This document shows, in pieces, positions 24,748-34,298 of a stretch of 34,298 nt of DNA. The number at the start of each line of letters is the position of its first letter. The stretch's first letter is position 1. The position numbers were made by a program, and so were the translations under genes. The stretch comes from Caldithrix sp. (GTDB taxonomy: Bacteria; Calditrichota; Calditrichia; Calditrichales; Calditrichaceae). The notes under the pieces are model-generated. The model worked only from the letters and a program-made list of their open reading frames with translations, searched no databases and was not told the DNA's origin. Location of the stretch: contig DYOS01000027.1 in assembly GCA_020720405.1 (NCBI GenBank), positions 1 to 34,298 of the forward strand. The letters run 5' to 3'.

Positions 24748-24953
24748 CAAAATCCGGGCGATGGTTTAACAGATAGGGCATATTTCTAAACTTTTGTTGA
24801 ACCGATATGCACAGACACTTAAAACTCATTTTTAGAGGCCGGCAATTTATAAAATCTTACAGAAATACGCTCCTTTCCTGAAAAGCGTGTATGGAAAAAT
24901 CATGGCCGTAAATAGCCCGAACCGCTCATTCCATTTGAATAACAGAGGACAAA

Positions 24954-27900
24954 ATGGCTAATTCATCAACTGATTTTTTAAATCCAAATTTTTCCCCGAA
25001 AACACTGGTTGAGTTAGTGCGCTGGCGGGCTAAGACCATGCCTGATCAGCGGGCCTATACTTACCTGAAAGATGGTGAAGAGAAGGAAATCAGAATAACA
25101 TATGCCGAAATTGACCGCCGGGCCCGGGCCATCGCCTCCTATTTGCAGGATAAAGGTTTGACTGGTGAACGGGCTTTGTTGCTTTATCCTCCCGGTCTCG
25201 ACTATCTGATCGGCTTTTTTGGTTGTCTTTATGCAGGCGTAATTGCAGTCCCCGCTTATCCGCCCGACCCTAACCGGCTCAACCGTACCCTGCCCCGCCT
25301 TCAGTCTATTGTCAGAGATGCCGGAGCAACCGTAGCGCTGACCACCGATTCAATACTTTATATGATCAAAATGTTGCGGGTTGGTACTAAACTTTCTGAT
25401 ACCCTGGAAAAATTACCCTTGTTACGCCGCTTTCAATCAACCTTAAAAAATTTTTCACCAGCCGGGAAGGTTGTGGCCAATTCATCAGAATTAACCGATC
25501 TGCAGTGGATATCGACTGATTCTGTGCCGGCAGGCTTAGCTGCGGATTGGTCTCAGCCAAAAATAAACGGTGATTCTATTGCCTTTCTGCAATATACCTC
25601 GGGATCAACCGGAACGCCGAAAGGCGTAATGCTGACCCACACCAATCTGCTTATTAATTCGGCCCAGATTTTTGAAGCATTCGGGTATTTAGAAAACTCC
25701 GAGGGCGTGATCTGGTTGCCCATTTATCACGATATGGGTCTTATCGGTGGTATATTACAGCCATTATACGCCGGTTTGCCAGCTACGCTGCTCTCACCCA
25801 TTCATTTTTTACAGCGGCCGATGCGCTGGCTTGAAGCTATTTCCCGCATTAAAGACAAGCCGATCATCAGCGGCGGCCCAAATTTTTCCTATGATCTTTG
25901 TATAAAAAAAGCCTCCCCGCAACAAATTTCACAGCTTGATTTAAGTAATTGGCATGTGGCTTTTAGCGGCGCCGAACCGGTCCGTGCCCAAACAATTGAG
26001 CGTTTCAGCGAAATTTTCAAACCGGCCGGTTTTCGTAAAGAAGCCTTTTTCCCCTGTTATGGACTGGCTGAGGCTACTCTTTTTGTTACCGGCTGTGATC
26101 CAAAGACGCCTCCTTCAGTCTGTCATGTTGATTCAAATGCTCTTAGCAAGGGTCGGGTCGTTGAGTTGGCTAAAACTCAGGAGAACGCCCTGAGTATGGT
26201 CAGTTGTGGACATACCCCATTCGAACAGCAGGTTGTGATCGTTAACCCCGAGAGCAAACAAGAATGTCAGACCGGTGAGATTGGCGAGATTTGGGTTAAG
26301 GGGCCAAATATTTCACAGGGTTATTGGAAACGGCAGTCGGAAAACGTCGAAACTTTTCAGGCCCGCCTGGCCGGAAGCGGAGATGGACCCTTCCTGCGTA
26401 CCGGCGACTTAGGTTTTATGCGCGGACAGGAATTATATATAGCCGGCCGTCTAAAGGATTTAATCATTGTCCGGGGCCGAAATTACTATCCCCAGGATAT
26501 CGAATTCACCGTCGAAAATTGCCATGGGGAAATCCGCCCCGGTTGTAGTGCCGCATTCTCGATTGAGGAAGAGAATAATGAGCATCTGATCGTTGTCGCC
26601 GAATTGCGCAATATAAAAAATATTGATTTCGACCAGATCACAAACATCATTCGCCAGACCATAACGGAGACCTTTGATATCTCCCCCCGTTCAATTGTAC
26701 TGATCCGCCCACGGACCATTTCCAAGACTTCCAGCGGGAAAATTCAGCGTCATCATACCCGGCAGGAATTTCTGGAAGGAAAACTAAACTTACTGCACGA
26801 ATGGCATATCCATCAGGATTTCAAACTTCCTCCGCTTCAGACGGAGATACCCGAATCATTCGAGCTTCCTGTTCTGGATGAACCTTTTAAAGAGTTTAAA
26901 ACAAAAGAAACAGTTTTAAAAACTGAAGCCATTGTCACGATTGAACACTGGTTGGTCAACCATTTGGCTGAAGCTCTGGGGGTGAAAACCAATCAAATCG
27001 ACAGCCGTCAGCCATTTTCCACCTATGGCCTGGATTCTGCTCAGGCCATTGGTATGGTTGGAGAATTGGAAGTCTGGCTGGATCGGTCATTATCCCCTAC
27101 GGTGATCTGGGATTATCCCAATATTGAAGCACTGGCCATCCATCTGGGAACAGAAGGCGTGCCGCCACCAAGGGAGGAAGCAGTCTCTGAACGCCCGGCC
27201 CTGGAGAACGAAGCGATTGCCATTATCGGTTATAGTCTGCGCCTGCCCGGTGCCAATGATACCGGGGAGTTCTGGCAAAACCTGGTCAATGGAATTGACT
27301 CAATCCGTGAGGTGCCGGCCGAGCGCTGGAACGTGGCTGATTTCTATGATCCCAACCCCGGAACACCGGGCAAAATGGTCACCCGCTGGGGCGGTTTTCT
27401 ATCTGATGTTGATAAATTTGATGCTAATTTTTTTGGCATATCGCCGCGTGAAGCCACCCATATCGATCCCCAGCAGCGCTTGTTGCTGGAAGTGACCTGG
27501 GAGGCTTTTGAGAACGCCGGTCTGACCTGGTCTTCGATCAGCAATCAACCGGTTGGTGTTTTTGTCGGTATCAGCGGCTCCGATTATTCCCGGCTGCAAA
27601 GCGGCGATTTTAACCGCCTTGATGCCTATTCAGGCACTGGTAATGCTTTCAGCATCGCTGCCAACCGAATTTCTTATGTTTTTGATCTGAAAGGGCCAAG
27701 TTTCCCGGTTGATACCGCCTGTTCATCCTCTCTGGTCTCCGTGCATAATGCCGTTACCAGTTTACGGCGCGGCGAATCGTCGATGGCCGTAGCTGCCGGA
27801 GTTAACCTGATTTTAGCGCCGGATATAACCATTACTTTTTCCCAGGCCCGGATGATGGCCCCCGATGGACGCTGTAAAACCTTTGATGACAACGCCGATG

Positions 27901-30900
27901 GTTATGTACGCGGCGAAGGTGTGGGAGTGGTGATTCTCAAACGTTTGTCCGATGCGATCAGGGACGGTGATAAGATCCGGGCCGTAATTCGCGGCTCAGC
28001 CATCAATCAGGATGGACGCAGCAATGGTATTACCGCACCAAACGGTCTGGCCCAACAAGCCGTGCTGCGTCTGGCGCTGAAAGATGCCCGGCTTTCGGCT
28101 AACCAGGTTGGATATTTTGAAGCTCACGGAACGGGTACCAGTTTGGGAGACCCGATTGAAGTTAATGCCATGAAAGCCGTTATGGCTGTAGGCCGGAGCG
28201 ATGAACAACCCCTGATTCTGGGTTCAGTTAAAACAAATATCGGACATCTGGAATCTGCTGCCGGAATTGCCGGCTTGATCAAAACTACCCTGACGCTGGA
28301 GCATGAGTTCATCCCCCGGATTCTGCATTATAAAAAACTTAATAAACTGATAAAGCTGGAGGACAGCAATATTATCATTGCCAGCGCAGACACGGAATGG
28401 CGGCGCGGCCAATCTCCACGTTTTGCAGGGGTTAGTGCCTATGGATTTGGCGGCGCGAATGCCCATTTAGTATTGCAGGAAGCTCCGCAGATTGAAAAAT
28501 TATTGGCTGACCGCCAAATTCCTGAAAATCTCAACCCTTTGATATTGCCTGTTAGCGCTCATCAGCCGGAAGCTCTGAATGCCCTGGCCGAAAGGTATGC
28601 CCATTTTCTGGAAAGCAATCCCGCTGCGGATACTGGAAATTTAATCGATATGATTTATTCCGCCTCCGTTCGGCGCAGCCATTATGAGGAACGGGCCGCA
28701 GTAATTGGTCAGAACCGGACTGAAATAATCGAGTCACTTCAGGCTCTGGCTCATGGTCAGACACCAACGACTGTTGTTCGAGGCTTCAAAATTCCAAATT
28801 CCGCCAATCAAATAGTTTTTGTTTTTTCGGGTCAGGGACCGCAGTGGTTTGCTATGGGACGTCAGTTGATGGAAAATGAGCCCGTTTATCGTCAGACCAT
28901 TGAGGAAATTGGCACCCTTCTGCAGGAATACGCTTCATGGTCCTTGCCCGAAGAATTAAAGCGCAACGAAGAGACGACAAAGGTTTCCGAAACGGAAATT
29001 GCCCAGCCGGCCATTTTCGCCATGCAGGTAGCACTGACCCGCTTATGGGCGGAAAAAGGAATCCGCCCGGCGGCTGTGGTTGGTCATAGTGTTGGTGAAG
29101 TTGCCGCCGCTTATATCTCCGGAACACTATCACTGCCGGACGCAGTAAAGGTAATTTATCACCGCAGCAGGTTGATGCAGAAAGCCACCGGTTTCGGGCG
29201 AATGGCTTCGGTTGAACTGCCTCTCGAAGAAACAGCACAAGCGATTAACGAATTTGAAGGTAAACTTGCACTTGGCGCTCATAACAGTCCGACCAATACC
29301 GTTATTTCAGGTGAGCCTGAGGCCATGCAACTGGCGGTGAAAAAACTGGAAGCCAAAGGTGTCTTTGTCCGCGAGTTGAAAGTGAATTATGCCTTTCACA
29401 GTCAGCAGATGGATGCTTTTAAAGCAGAGTTGATCGATTCTTTACAAGGCATCGAAGTAAGAAAACCAGAAATTCCGGTTTATTCCACCGTCAGTGGCAA
29501 AATAAGTACGGCTTCTGATTTCAATCCCGAATACTGGGCTGAGAACATCCGTCAGCGGGTACAATTTGCCGAAGCCACCGCCAATATGATTGATGACGGA
29601 TACCAGATTTTCCTTGAATTAGCGCCGCATCCGGTACTTTCCGCCGCATTGGGACAATGTCTGCGCGGCAAAAACATCAAAGGGCATATACTGACTACAG
29701 TCCGGCGCAAAGAAGATGAATTAAGGCAAATGGCTATTACCCTGGCCAGTTTGTATACGCTGGGCTTGTCACCGGAATGGGAAAAACTATTGCCGGTAAA
29801 AGGCCGTTTTATCCCGCTGCCGGCATTACCCTGGCAAAAAGGCAGTTACTGGTTTGATTTAAAGGGTAAGGGGCCGGAAGCAGCTCCGCTCTACCGCCGT
29901 CCGGCAACAGGTGAAATCAACGGTCATCCCCTGCTGGGTCAGCGCCGACACGCACCGCTGAATCCCGGTAAACATTATTGGGAGACGGAAATCAACTCCG
30001 AAATTCTGCCTTTCCTGCAAGATCATAAAGTGCAGGATTCCGTCGTATTACCAGCCACCGGTTATCTGGAAATGGCCTTGGCTGCCGCCGCTGAGATAAA
30101 CGGGCAGGCCGTGCTCGGGCTGCAGGATGTGGCCATATACCGCGCCCTGTTTTTACCGGAAGAAAAAGGTATCCGGACACAAATGGTCGTCACACCATAC
30201 ACCTCTGCTCTGGCTTCTTTCCAGATTTTTGCTCTGTCCGATGACGGCAGCGATAAATCCGTCTGGAATATGCATAGTATGGGTTTGATTCAATCTGCGG
30301 CTCAGGCGGCGAATGGCAAACCGGATTATTTATTGGAAGATCTCCGGAAACGCTGTAACCAGAACCTGGCGGTAGGAGATTTTTATGAAAAATTAAAGCA
30401 GCGCGGTCTGCAATACGGACAGCACTTTCAGGGTGTGCAGGAGCTGTTCGGCGGAACGAATGAAGCCCTGGGCCGGGTTGTTCTAAATGATGAAGCGACC
30501 CGGGACTCAGCCCATTACCAGATTCACCCGGCGCTGTTGGACGCCTGTTTCCACGTGCTTTCGGCAGCTATTCCGGCAGAAATGCAAAATGAATCGCAGG
30601 ACACTTATATGCCGGTTGCGATAAAAGAAATGAAAATCTACGGAGCCGTCGAAAAAGAATTATGGAGTTATGCCCGCTTTGACCAGAATCTGGATGCTGA
30701 GGCGGAAGCCCTGTTTGGTAACATTATCATTTTTGATGCCCAACAAAACCTTCTCGTCGAAATCAACGGTTTAAAATTGCAGCGTCTGGGTCAGCGCCGG
30801 GAGGCCGACCTGAGTGACTTTTTTTATAAACTTGACTGGCAGGAGGCACCTGCCGCAAAAACAGAAAACGCTGCCCTGCCTGCCGGGAAGAGCGGCAGCT

Positions 30901-33900
30901 GGCTTATTTTTGCCGACCAGAGCGGAGAGGCATTAAAATTAGCCGAACAATTATCAACCCGGAATGATCACATTATTCTGACTCAACCAGGGTCTGATTT
31001 TAAGCATATCAGCGATAGCCAATTTGAAGTTGATCCATCCAAACCGGAAGATTTTGCGCAATTAATTCAGACGGTCAGCGGAGATAACTATCCTCCGCTG
31101 AAGGGCATCCTTCACTTCTGGGCGCTGGACAGCCAAACCGATTCCGAAGCTACAATTACAGAACTGTCCCACCTTATGCATCACCAGCTGGGCAGTTCCT
31201 TATTCCTGGCCCAGGCCGTTTCCGCTGCTTCAAAGCTGAGAAAGCCACATCTCTATTATATCACACGTGGTTTATTCAACCTGACTGGCAGCAATAAGGA
31301 AATAAATCTCTTCCAGGCCCCGCTTTGGGGACTGGGCCGGGTGATCAGCTCTGAAAACCCGGATTTGATCTGTGTAAAAATCGATTTGCCGCTGGCTGAG
31401 ACCGGGCAGGAAACAACCGCTCTGTTAAGTGAAATTGATCAACCAGACCGGGAGAATCAGATCGCCTGGCGTGATGGCCGGCGTTATGCTCTGCGCCTTG
31501 TCCGCAGCCGCGAAGATTATCGGGCCGACGAAACAGCGGAGATGGAAAATCAGCAATTATTAGAAGTTCCTGAACAACCCTTCACCTTAGATATTCCCAC
31601 ACCGGGTGTGCTCACGGCGCTGCGCTTTAAAACCGTACCACGACCAGCACCAGAAAATGGTCAGGTCGAAATTGAAGTCCAAGCCACTGGTTTGAACTTT
31701 CGCGATGTACTTATGGCGCTGGGTCTCTATCCGGGCGATCCTATACCCCTGGGTTCCGAATGTTCAGGAATCATCAGCCGGGTCGGACCGGGGGTCAGCG
31801 ATTTAAAAGCAGGCGATGCTGTTCTGGCCGTGGCCCCGAATACTTTTGGGAAATATGTCTGCACCCTGGCCAATCTGGTGGTGCCCAAACCAGAAACACT
31901 ACCTTTTGAAGAGGGCGCGACCATACCCATTACGTTTCTGACGGCTTATTATGCTCTGGTTTATCTTGGCCGCCTTCAGAAAGGGGAAAGAATTCTGATT
32001 CATGCCGGAGCCGGCGGCGTTGGTCAGGCCGCGATCCAGATTGCCCAAATGATTGGCGCTGAAATTTTTACCACAGCCGGAAGCGCCGAAAAACAGGAAT
32101 ACCTGAGGCAGATGAATATTCCTCACATCCTGAATTCCAGAACGTTGGATTTTGCCGATGATATCATGGCCATCACCGGCGGAGAAGGCGTCGATATGGT
32201 GCTGAATTCACTGGCTGGTGAATTTATACCGCGCAGTCTGGCCTTGCTTAAACCTTACGGCAGATTTCTGGAAATTGGTAAGACCGATATTTACCAAAAT
32301 TCACAAATGGATTTATATCCCTTCCGCCGTAACCTGTCCTATTTTGCCATCGACCTTGATCTGGTGCTGCGTGACAAACCACTGCTCGGGCGCCAGTTAT
32401 TTCTTGAACTTATCGCCCATTTTAATGATGGTAAACTTAAAGCGCTGCCCTTAACCAATTTCAGCGCCGCTGATACCGTAAAAGCGTTTCGCTATATGGC
32501 TCAACGCAAGAATATTGGTAAAGTAGTCGTCTCGATGAAGTTGCCGGCCCGGGATAAGGTGGAAGACAATGCCCCGGAAATAAAAGGCATCCGTCCCGAT
32601 GTCACCTATCTGATTACCGGTGGTCTGGGCTCTTTAGGGTTAGTGATTGCTGAATGGCTGGCCAGCCACGGCGCCCGGCATTTAGTCCTGCTGACACACA
32701 GCGGTCGCCGGGAAAACGTCAAAGCTAAAATCGAATCCTTACAGGAGCAGGGTGTCCAGGTAGTTATTGCCCGTGGTAATGTGTCCGATTTTGCAGAAAT
32801 GGAACTCATCTTTAAAGACATCAGCGAGAAAATGCCTGACTTAAAAGGCATTTTCCATCTGGCCGGTGTGCTGGATGACGGCCCCATAAGCAGCATGAGC
32901 TGGGCACAATTTGAACGCGTCCTTTTACCAAAAATCCAGGGCAGTTGGGTGCTTCATCAATTGAGCCGGTCGCTAAACCTTGATTTCTTCAGTCTTTTTT
33001 CCTCCGTAGCGGCGATAACGGGTAACCCCGGGCAGGCCAATTATGCCGCGGCCAATATATTTCTCGATCATCTGGCAACGTACCGACGGTCGCAGGGTTT
33101 GCCGGGACAGTCGATTAACTGGGGCTTTTGGGAAAACCTGGGTATGACGGCTGAAGATAAGAATAACAAGAAAGTCAGGGGTTCACGGTTGATCAAACAG
33201 ACCCAGGGTCTTCAGATTTTAGACCGTCTGATCAACCGGGATATCGGGCAGACCGCTGTCACTCCCGTTGTTTGGCCCGAGCTATTGGAACCATACACAA
33301 AAGAAACCATCCCGCCGCTGTATCTTATGTTTGCGGATCAGAAAGTTGAAAAAGCGGTAAAAAGCAGCGCCACCGGAAAGAAAATTACCGCCGGACAACT
33401 CAGACCGCTGCCAGCCGCCGATCGCCTAAACCTGGTGGCCGAATTCCTGCGTCAGGAAATTGCCCGTATTCTGGGAGTCTCTGCAGCAAAACTGGAGTTG
33501 GATAAGCCGTTGAATACCATGGGCATCGACTCCCTGCTGGCCATAGAGCTGAAAAACAGCGTTGAGTCGCGCCTGGATGTTAACCTGCCCATTGCCACTC
33601 TGCTTGAAGGTCCGCCTATTTTAGTTATGGCTGCTGATATGGTGGAACAACTGGTCAGTGCACCTGCAGAAGAAGCTGAAAAAAGCACACTTCAGGAAAT
33701 TGATGAAACCCAACATCCACTAACTTTTGGCCAGCGCGCCATGTGGTTTCAGCATCAACTGGCGCCAGCCAGTATTTATAATCAGGTTTATGCCGTGCAT
33801 ATACCAGACAAGCTGGATATTGATCGCCTGCGGCAGGCCATAGACCTGATGAGCCGGCGTCATGAATCGCTGCGGACAAATTTTATTACCAGAAACGGCA

Positions 33901-34298
33901 AACCGGAACGCATCGTCCATGACCAGCCACAGGAAATATTGCACATCGTCGATTCCGCCGGCAAAACGGATGCTGAAATAAATGAGCTGATGTATGAACA
34001 AATCAACCGGCCATTTAACCTGGAGAGCGATACCCTGTCCCGTGTCATTATGTTTTCCCGAAATGAAAATGATCATACGTTTTTATTTGTTGGTCATCAT
34101 ATTATTTCGGATATGTGGTCACTGGCCATATTTATGTACGAATTAAACCAGATTTACAGTAAGGGCGAAAAAGCTGAACTTGCACCACTTGTGTTCACAT
34201 ACAGCGATTACGTGAAACAGCAGAACCGCCAATTAACCGGCGCTATCGGCCGCCGCCATGAGAAATACTGGCTGGAACAGTTGAAAGGTGATCTGCCT
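24954..34298 (+). CDS. FAAL-PKS-condensation hybrid megasynthase (3' end outside window)
   Basis: ATG 24954 follows AGAGGA at good spacing; 3115 codons stay open to the window edge. Domains in order: fatty acyl-AMP ligase (about 1-610; YTSGSTGTPKG at 214, FAAL-like GRNYYPQDIE, Lys596 in SSGKIQRH); carrier protein (Ser695 in YGLDSAQ); ketosynthase (755-1180; Cys923 in DTACSSSL, His1058 in EAHGTG, His1098 in NIGHLES); acyltransferase (about 1285-1580; Ser1379 in GHSVGE, YAFHS at 1479, which predicts malonyl-CoA); dehydratase (His1691, Asp1863); a structural, non-catalytic ketoreductase half (about 1960-2190); enoylreductase (HAGAGGVGQ at 2350); ketoreductase (TGGLGSLG at 2555, Tyr2697 in QANYAAAN, LDD motif of B type); second carrier (Ser2860 in GIDSL); start of a condensation domain (HHIISDMWS at 3048). 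Inferred role: activate a fatty acid, add one fully reduced C2 unit and hand it to a peptide or ester bond-forming step. The continuation should be NRPS-like. Confidence 0.95.
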   Translation, partial: MANSSTDFLNPNFSPKTLVELVRWRAKTMPDQRAYTYLKDGEEKEIRITYAEIDRRARAIASYLQDKGLTGERALLLYPPGLDYLIGFFGCLYAGVIAVPAYPPDPNRLNRTLPRLQSIVRDAGATVALTTDSILYMIKMLRVGTKLSDTLEKLPLLRRFQSTLKNFSPAGKVVANSSELTDLQWISTDSVPAGLAADWSQPKINGDSIAFLQYTSGSTGTPKGVMLTHTNLLINSAQIFEAFGYLENSEGVIWLPIYHDMGLIGGILQPLYAGLPATLLSPIHFLQRPMRWLEAISRIKDKPIISGGPNFSYDLCIKKASPQQISQLDLSNWHVAFSGAEPVRAQTIERFSEIFKPAGFRKEAFFPCYGLAEATLFVTGCDPKTPPSVCHVDSNALSKGRVVELAKTQENALSMVSCGHTPFEQQVVIVNPESKQECQTGEIGEIWVKGPNISQGYWKRQSENVETFQARLAGSGDGPFLRTGDLGFMRGQELYIAGRLKDLIIVRGRNYYPQDIEFTVENCHGEIRPGCSAAFSIEEENNEHLIVVAELRNIKNIDFDQITNIIRQTITETFDISPRSIVLIRPRTISKTSSGKIQRHHTRQEFLEGKLNLLHEWHIHQDFKLPPLQTEIPESFELPVLDEPFKEFKTKETVLKTEAIVTIEHWLVNHLAEALGVKTNQIDSRQPFSTYGLDSAQAIGMVGELEVWLDRSLSPTVIWDYPNIEALAIHLGTEGVPPPREEAVSERPALENEAIAIIGYSLRLPGANDTGEFWQNLVNGIDSIREVPAERWNVADFYDPNPGTPGKMVTRWGGFLSDVDKFDANFFGISPREATHIDPQQRLLLEVTWEAFENAGLTWSSISNQPVGVFVGISGSDYSRLQSGDFNRLDAYSGTGNAFSIAANRISYVFDLKGPSFPVDTACSSSLVSVHNAVTSLRRGESSMAVAAGVNLILAPDITITFSQARMMAPDGRCKTFDDNADGYVRGEGVGVVILKRLSDAIRDGDKIRAVIRGSAINQDGRSNGITAPNGLAQQAVLRLALKDARLSANQVGYFEAHGTGTSLGDPIEVNAMKAVMAVGRSDEQPLILGSVKTNIGHLESAAGIAGLIKTTLTLEHEFIPRILHYKKLNKLIKLEDSNIIIASADTEWRRGQSPRFAGVSAYGFGGANAHLVLQEAPQIEKLLADRQIPENLNPLILPVSAHQPEALNALAERYAHFLESNPAADTGNLIDMIYSASVRRSHYEERAAVIGQNRTEIIESLQALAHGQTPTTVVRGFKIPNSANQIVFVFSGQGPQWFAMGRQLMENEPVYRQTIEEIGTLLQEYASWSLPEELKRNEETTKVSETEIAQPAIFAMQVALTRLWAEKGIRPAAVVGHSVGEVAAAYISGTLSLPDAVKVIYHRSRLMQKATGFGRMASVELPLEETAQAINEFEGKLALGAHNSPTNTVISGEPEAMQLAVKKLEAKGVFVRELKVNYAFHSQQMDAFKAELIDSLQGIEVRKPEIPVYSTVSGKISTASDFNPEYWAENIRQRVQFAEATANMIDDGYQIFLELAPHPVLSAALGQCLRGKNIKGHILTTVRRKEDELRQMAITLASLYTLGLSPEWEKLLPVKGRFIPLPALPWQKGSYWFDLKGKGPEAAPLYRRPATGEINGHPLLGQRRHAPLNPGKHYWETEINSEILPFLQDHKVQDSVVLPATGYLEMALAAAAEINGQAVLGLQDVAIYRALFLPEEKGIRTQMVVTPYTSALASFQIFALSDDGSDKSVWNMHSMGLIQSAAQAANGKPDYLLEDLRKRCNQNLAVGDFYEKLKQRGLQYGQHFQGVQELFGGTNEALGRVVLNDEATRDSAHYQIHPALLDACFHVLSAAIPAEMQNESQDTYMPVAIKEMKIYGAVEKELWSYARFDQNLDAEAEALFGNIIIFDAQQNLLVEINGLKLQRLGQRREADLSDFFYKLDWQEAPAAKTENAALPAGKSGSWLIFADQSGEALKLAEQLSTRNDHIILTQPGSDFKHISDSQFEVDPSKPEDFAQLIQTVSGDNYPPLKGILHFWALDSQTDSEATITELSHLMHHQLGSSLFLAQAVSAASKLRKPHLYYITRGLFNLTGSNKEINLFQAPLWGLGRVISSENPDLICVKIDLPLAETGQETTALLSEIDQPDRENQIAWRDGRRYALRLVRSREDYRADETAEMENQQLLEVPEQPFTLDIPTPGVLTALRFKTVPRPAPENGQVEIEVQATGLNFRDVLMALGLYPGDPIPLGSECSGIISRVGPGVSDLKAGDAVLAVAPNTFGKYVCTLANLVVPKPETLPFEEGATIPITFLTAYYALVYLGRLQKGERILIHAGAGGVGQAAIQIAQMIGAEIFTTAGSAEKQEYLRQMNIPHILNSRTLDFADDIMAITGGEGVDMVLNSLAGEFIPRSLALLKPYGRFLEIGKTDIYQNSQMDLYPFRRNLSYFAIDLDLVLRDKPLLGRQLFLELIAHFNDGKLKALPLTNFSAADTVKAFRYMAQRKNIGKVVVSMKLPARDKVEDNAPEIKGIRPDVTYLITGGLGSLGLVIAEWLASHGARHLVLLTHSGRRENVKAKIESLQEQGVQVVIARGNVSDFAEMELIFKDISEKMPDLKGIFHLAGVLDDGPISSMSWAQFERVLLPKIQGSWVLHQLSRSLNLDFFSLFSSVAAITGNPGQANYAAANIFLDHLATYRRSQGLPGQSINWGFWENLGMTAEDKNNKKVRGSRLIKQTQGLQILDRLINRDIGQTAVTPVVWPELLEPYTKETIPPLYLMFADQKVEKAVKSSATGKKITAGQLRPLPAADRLNLVAEFLRQEIARILGVSAAKLELDKPLNTMGIDSLLAIELKNSVESRLDVNLPIATLLEGPPILVMAADMVEQLVSAPAEEAEKSTLQEIDETQHPLTFGQRAMWFQHQLAPASIYNQVYAVHIPDKLDIDRLRQAIDLMSRRHESLRTNFITRNGKPERIVHDQPQEILHIVDSAGKTDAEINELMYEQINRPFNLESDTLSRVIMFSRNENDHTFLFVGHHIISDMWSLAIFMYELNQIYSKGEKAELAPLVFTYSDYVKQQNRQLTGAIGRRHEKYWLEQLKGDLP

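Larger units (their letters stand above)
24175..24953. other. 779-bp intergenic region between feo operon and megasynthase gene
   Basis: No credible gene is present. The longest frame (24295-24597, minus strand) is low-complexity sequence generated by repeats and matches no family known to me. The stretch contains a palindrome (24214-24242), three 10-bp units of ACCGAT type (24311-24340) with a diverged copy at 24413-24435, a CRP/FNR-like dyad (24559-24572), an 11-bp direct repeat TTGACATTTTC (24531-24541 and 24575-24585) and an A/T-rich inverted repeat (24711-24747). It should hold the promoter of the megasynthase gene, but no well-spaced -35/-10 pair was found. Confidence 0.7.

Overview
The window looks like chromosomal DNA of an uncultured or little-studied Gram-negative-type bacterium. 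The style suggests the FCB side of the tree (Calditrichota, KSB1 or Bacteroidota relatives). Supporting hints are PP2C-type (RsbU) response regulators, TPR and propeller sensor kinases with the AHEIKNPLNFVNNFSE type of H-box, and class IV deacetylase-like enzymes. This placement is inference; no rRNA or other firm phylogenetic marker is present. No tRNA, rRNA, CRISPR array or insertion sequence was seen.

Region 1 (1-4873, + strand, visibly A/T-richer) is a signalling locus in partial decay. It holds a wrecked propeller sensor kinase, an intact TPR histidine kinase, a wrecked single-domain response regulator and an intact REC-PP2C phosphatase. Each intact gene lies directly after a broken relative that shares its kinase or receiver domain, so this looks like a duplicated kinase/regulator locus that has lost its partners.

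Region 2 (5024-12275, - strand) is a housekeeping run read as TPR lipoprotein-like/secreted protein, rpsU, yqeY, a CvpA-family gene, mutS2 and polA. Several of these abut or overlap by four bases, so they probably form one operon. A convergent gap separates it from region 1.

Region 3 (12557-15042, - strand) is an unusual two-gene signalling pair. One gene encodes a membrane sensor with a good H-box but an eroded ATPase domain. The other is a receiver protein carrying its own DHp-like helical domain and no ATPase.

Region 4 (15190-18576, - strand) is a tightly coupled four-gene operon in the order L-asparaginase, class IV histone-deacetylase-like enzyme, unknown protein, elongation factor P. 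Each junction overlaps by one to four bases. A perfect 10-bp dyad sits in the promoter region.

Region 5 (18758-24174) holds ppdK (pyruvate phosphate dikinase, - strand) with a strong promoter and terminator. It diverges from the ferrous-iron uptake operon feoA-feoB plus a 49-residue FeoB-associated Cys-containing membrane protein.

Region 6 (24175-24953) is a 779-bp noncoding stretch with short dispersed-type repeats, a palindrome and a CRP/FNR-like dyad. It leads to region 7 (24954-34298 and beyond), a single 3115-codon open frame that leaves the window. This is a FAAL-ACP-KS-AT-DH-ER-KR-ACP-condensation megasynthase, the probable first enzyme of a lipopeptide-type polyketide/nonribosomal peptide cluster. 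It would activate a fatty acid, extend it by one malonyl unit with full reduction, and pass it to a condensation domain. It is the most promising candidate for undescribed chemistry here. The asparaginase/deacetylase/EF-P operon and the degenerate kinase pair are the most interesting candidates for new regulatory biology.
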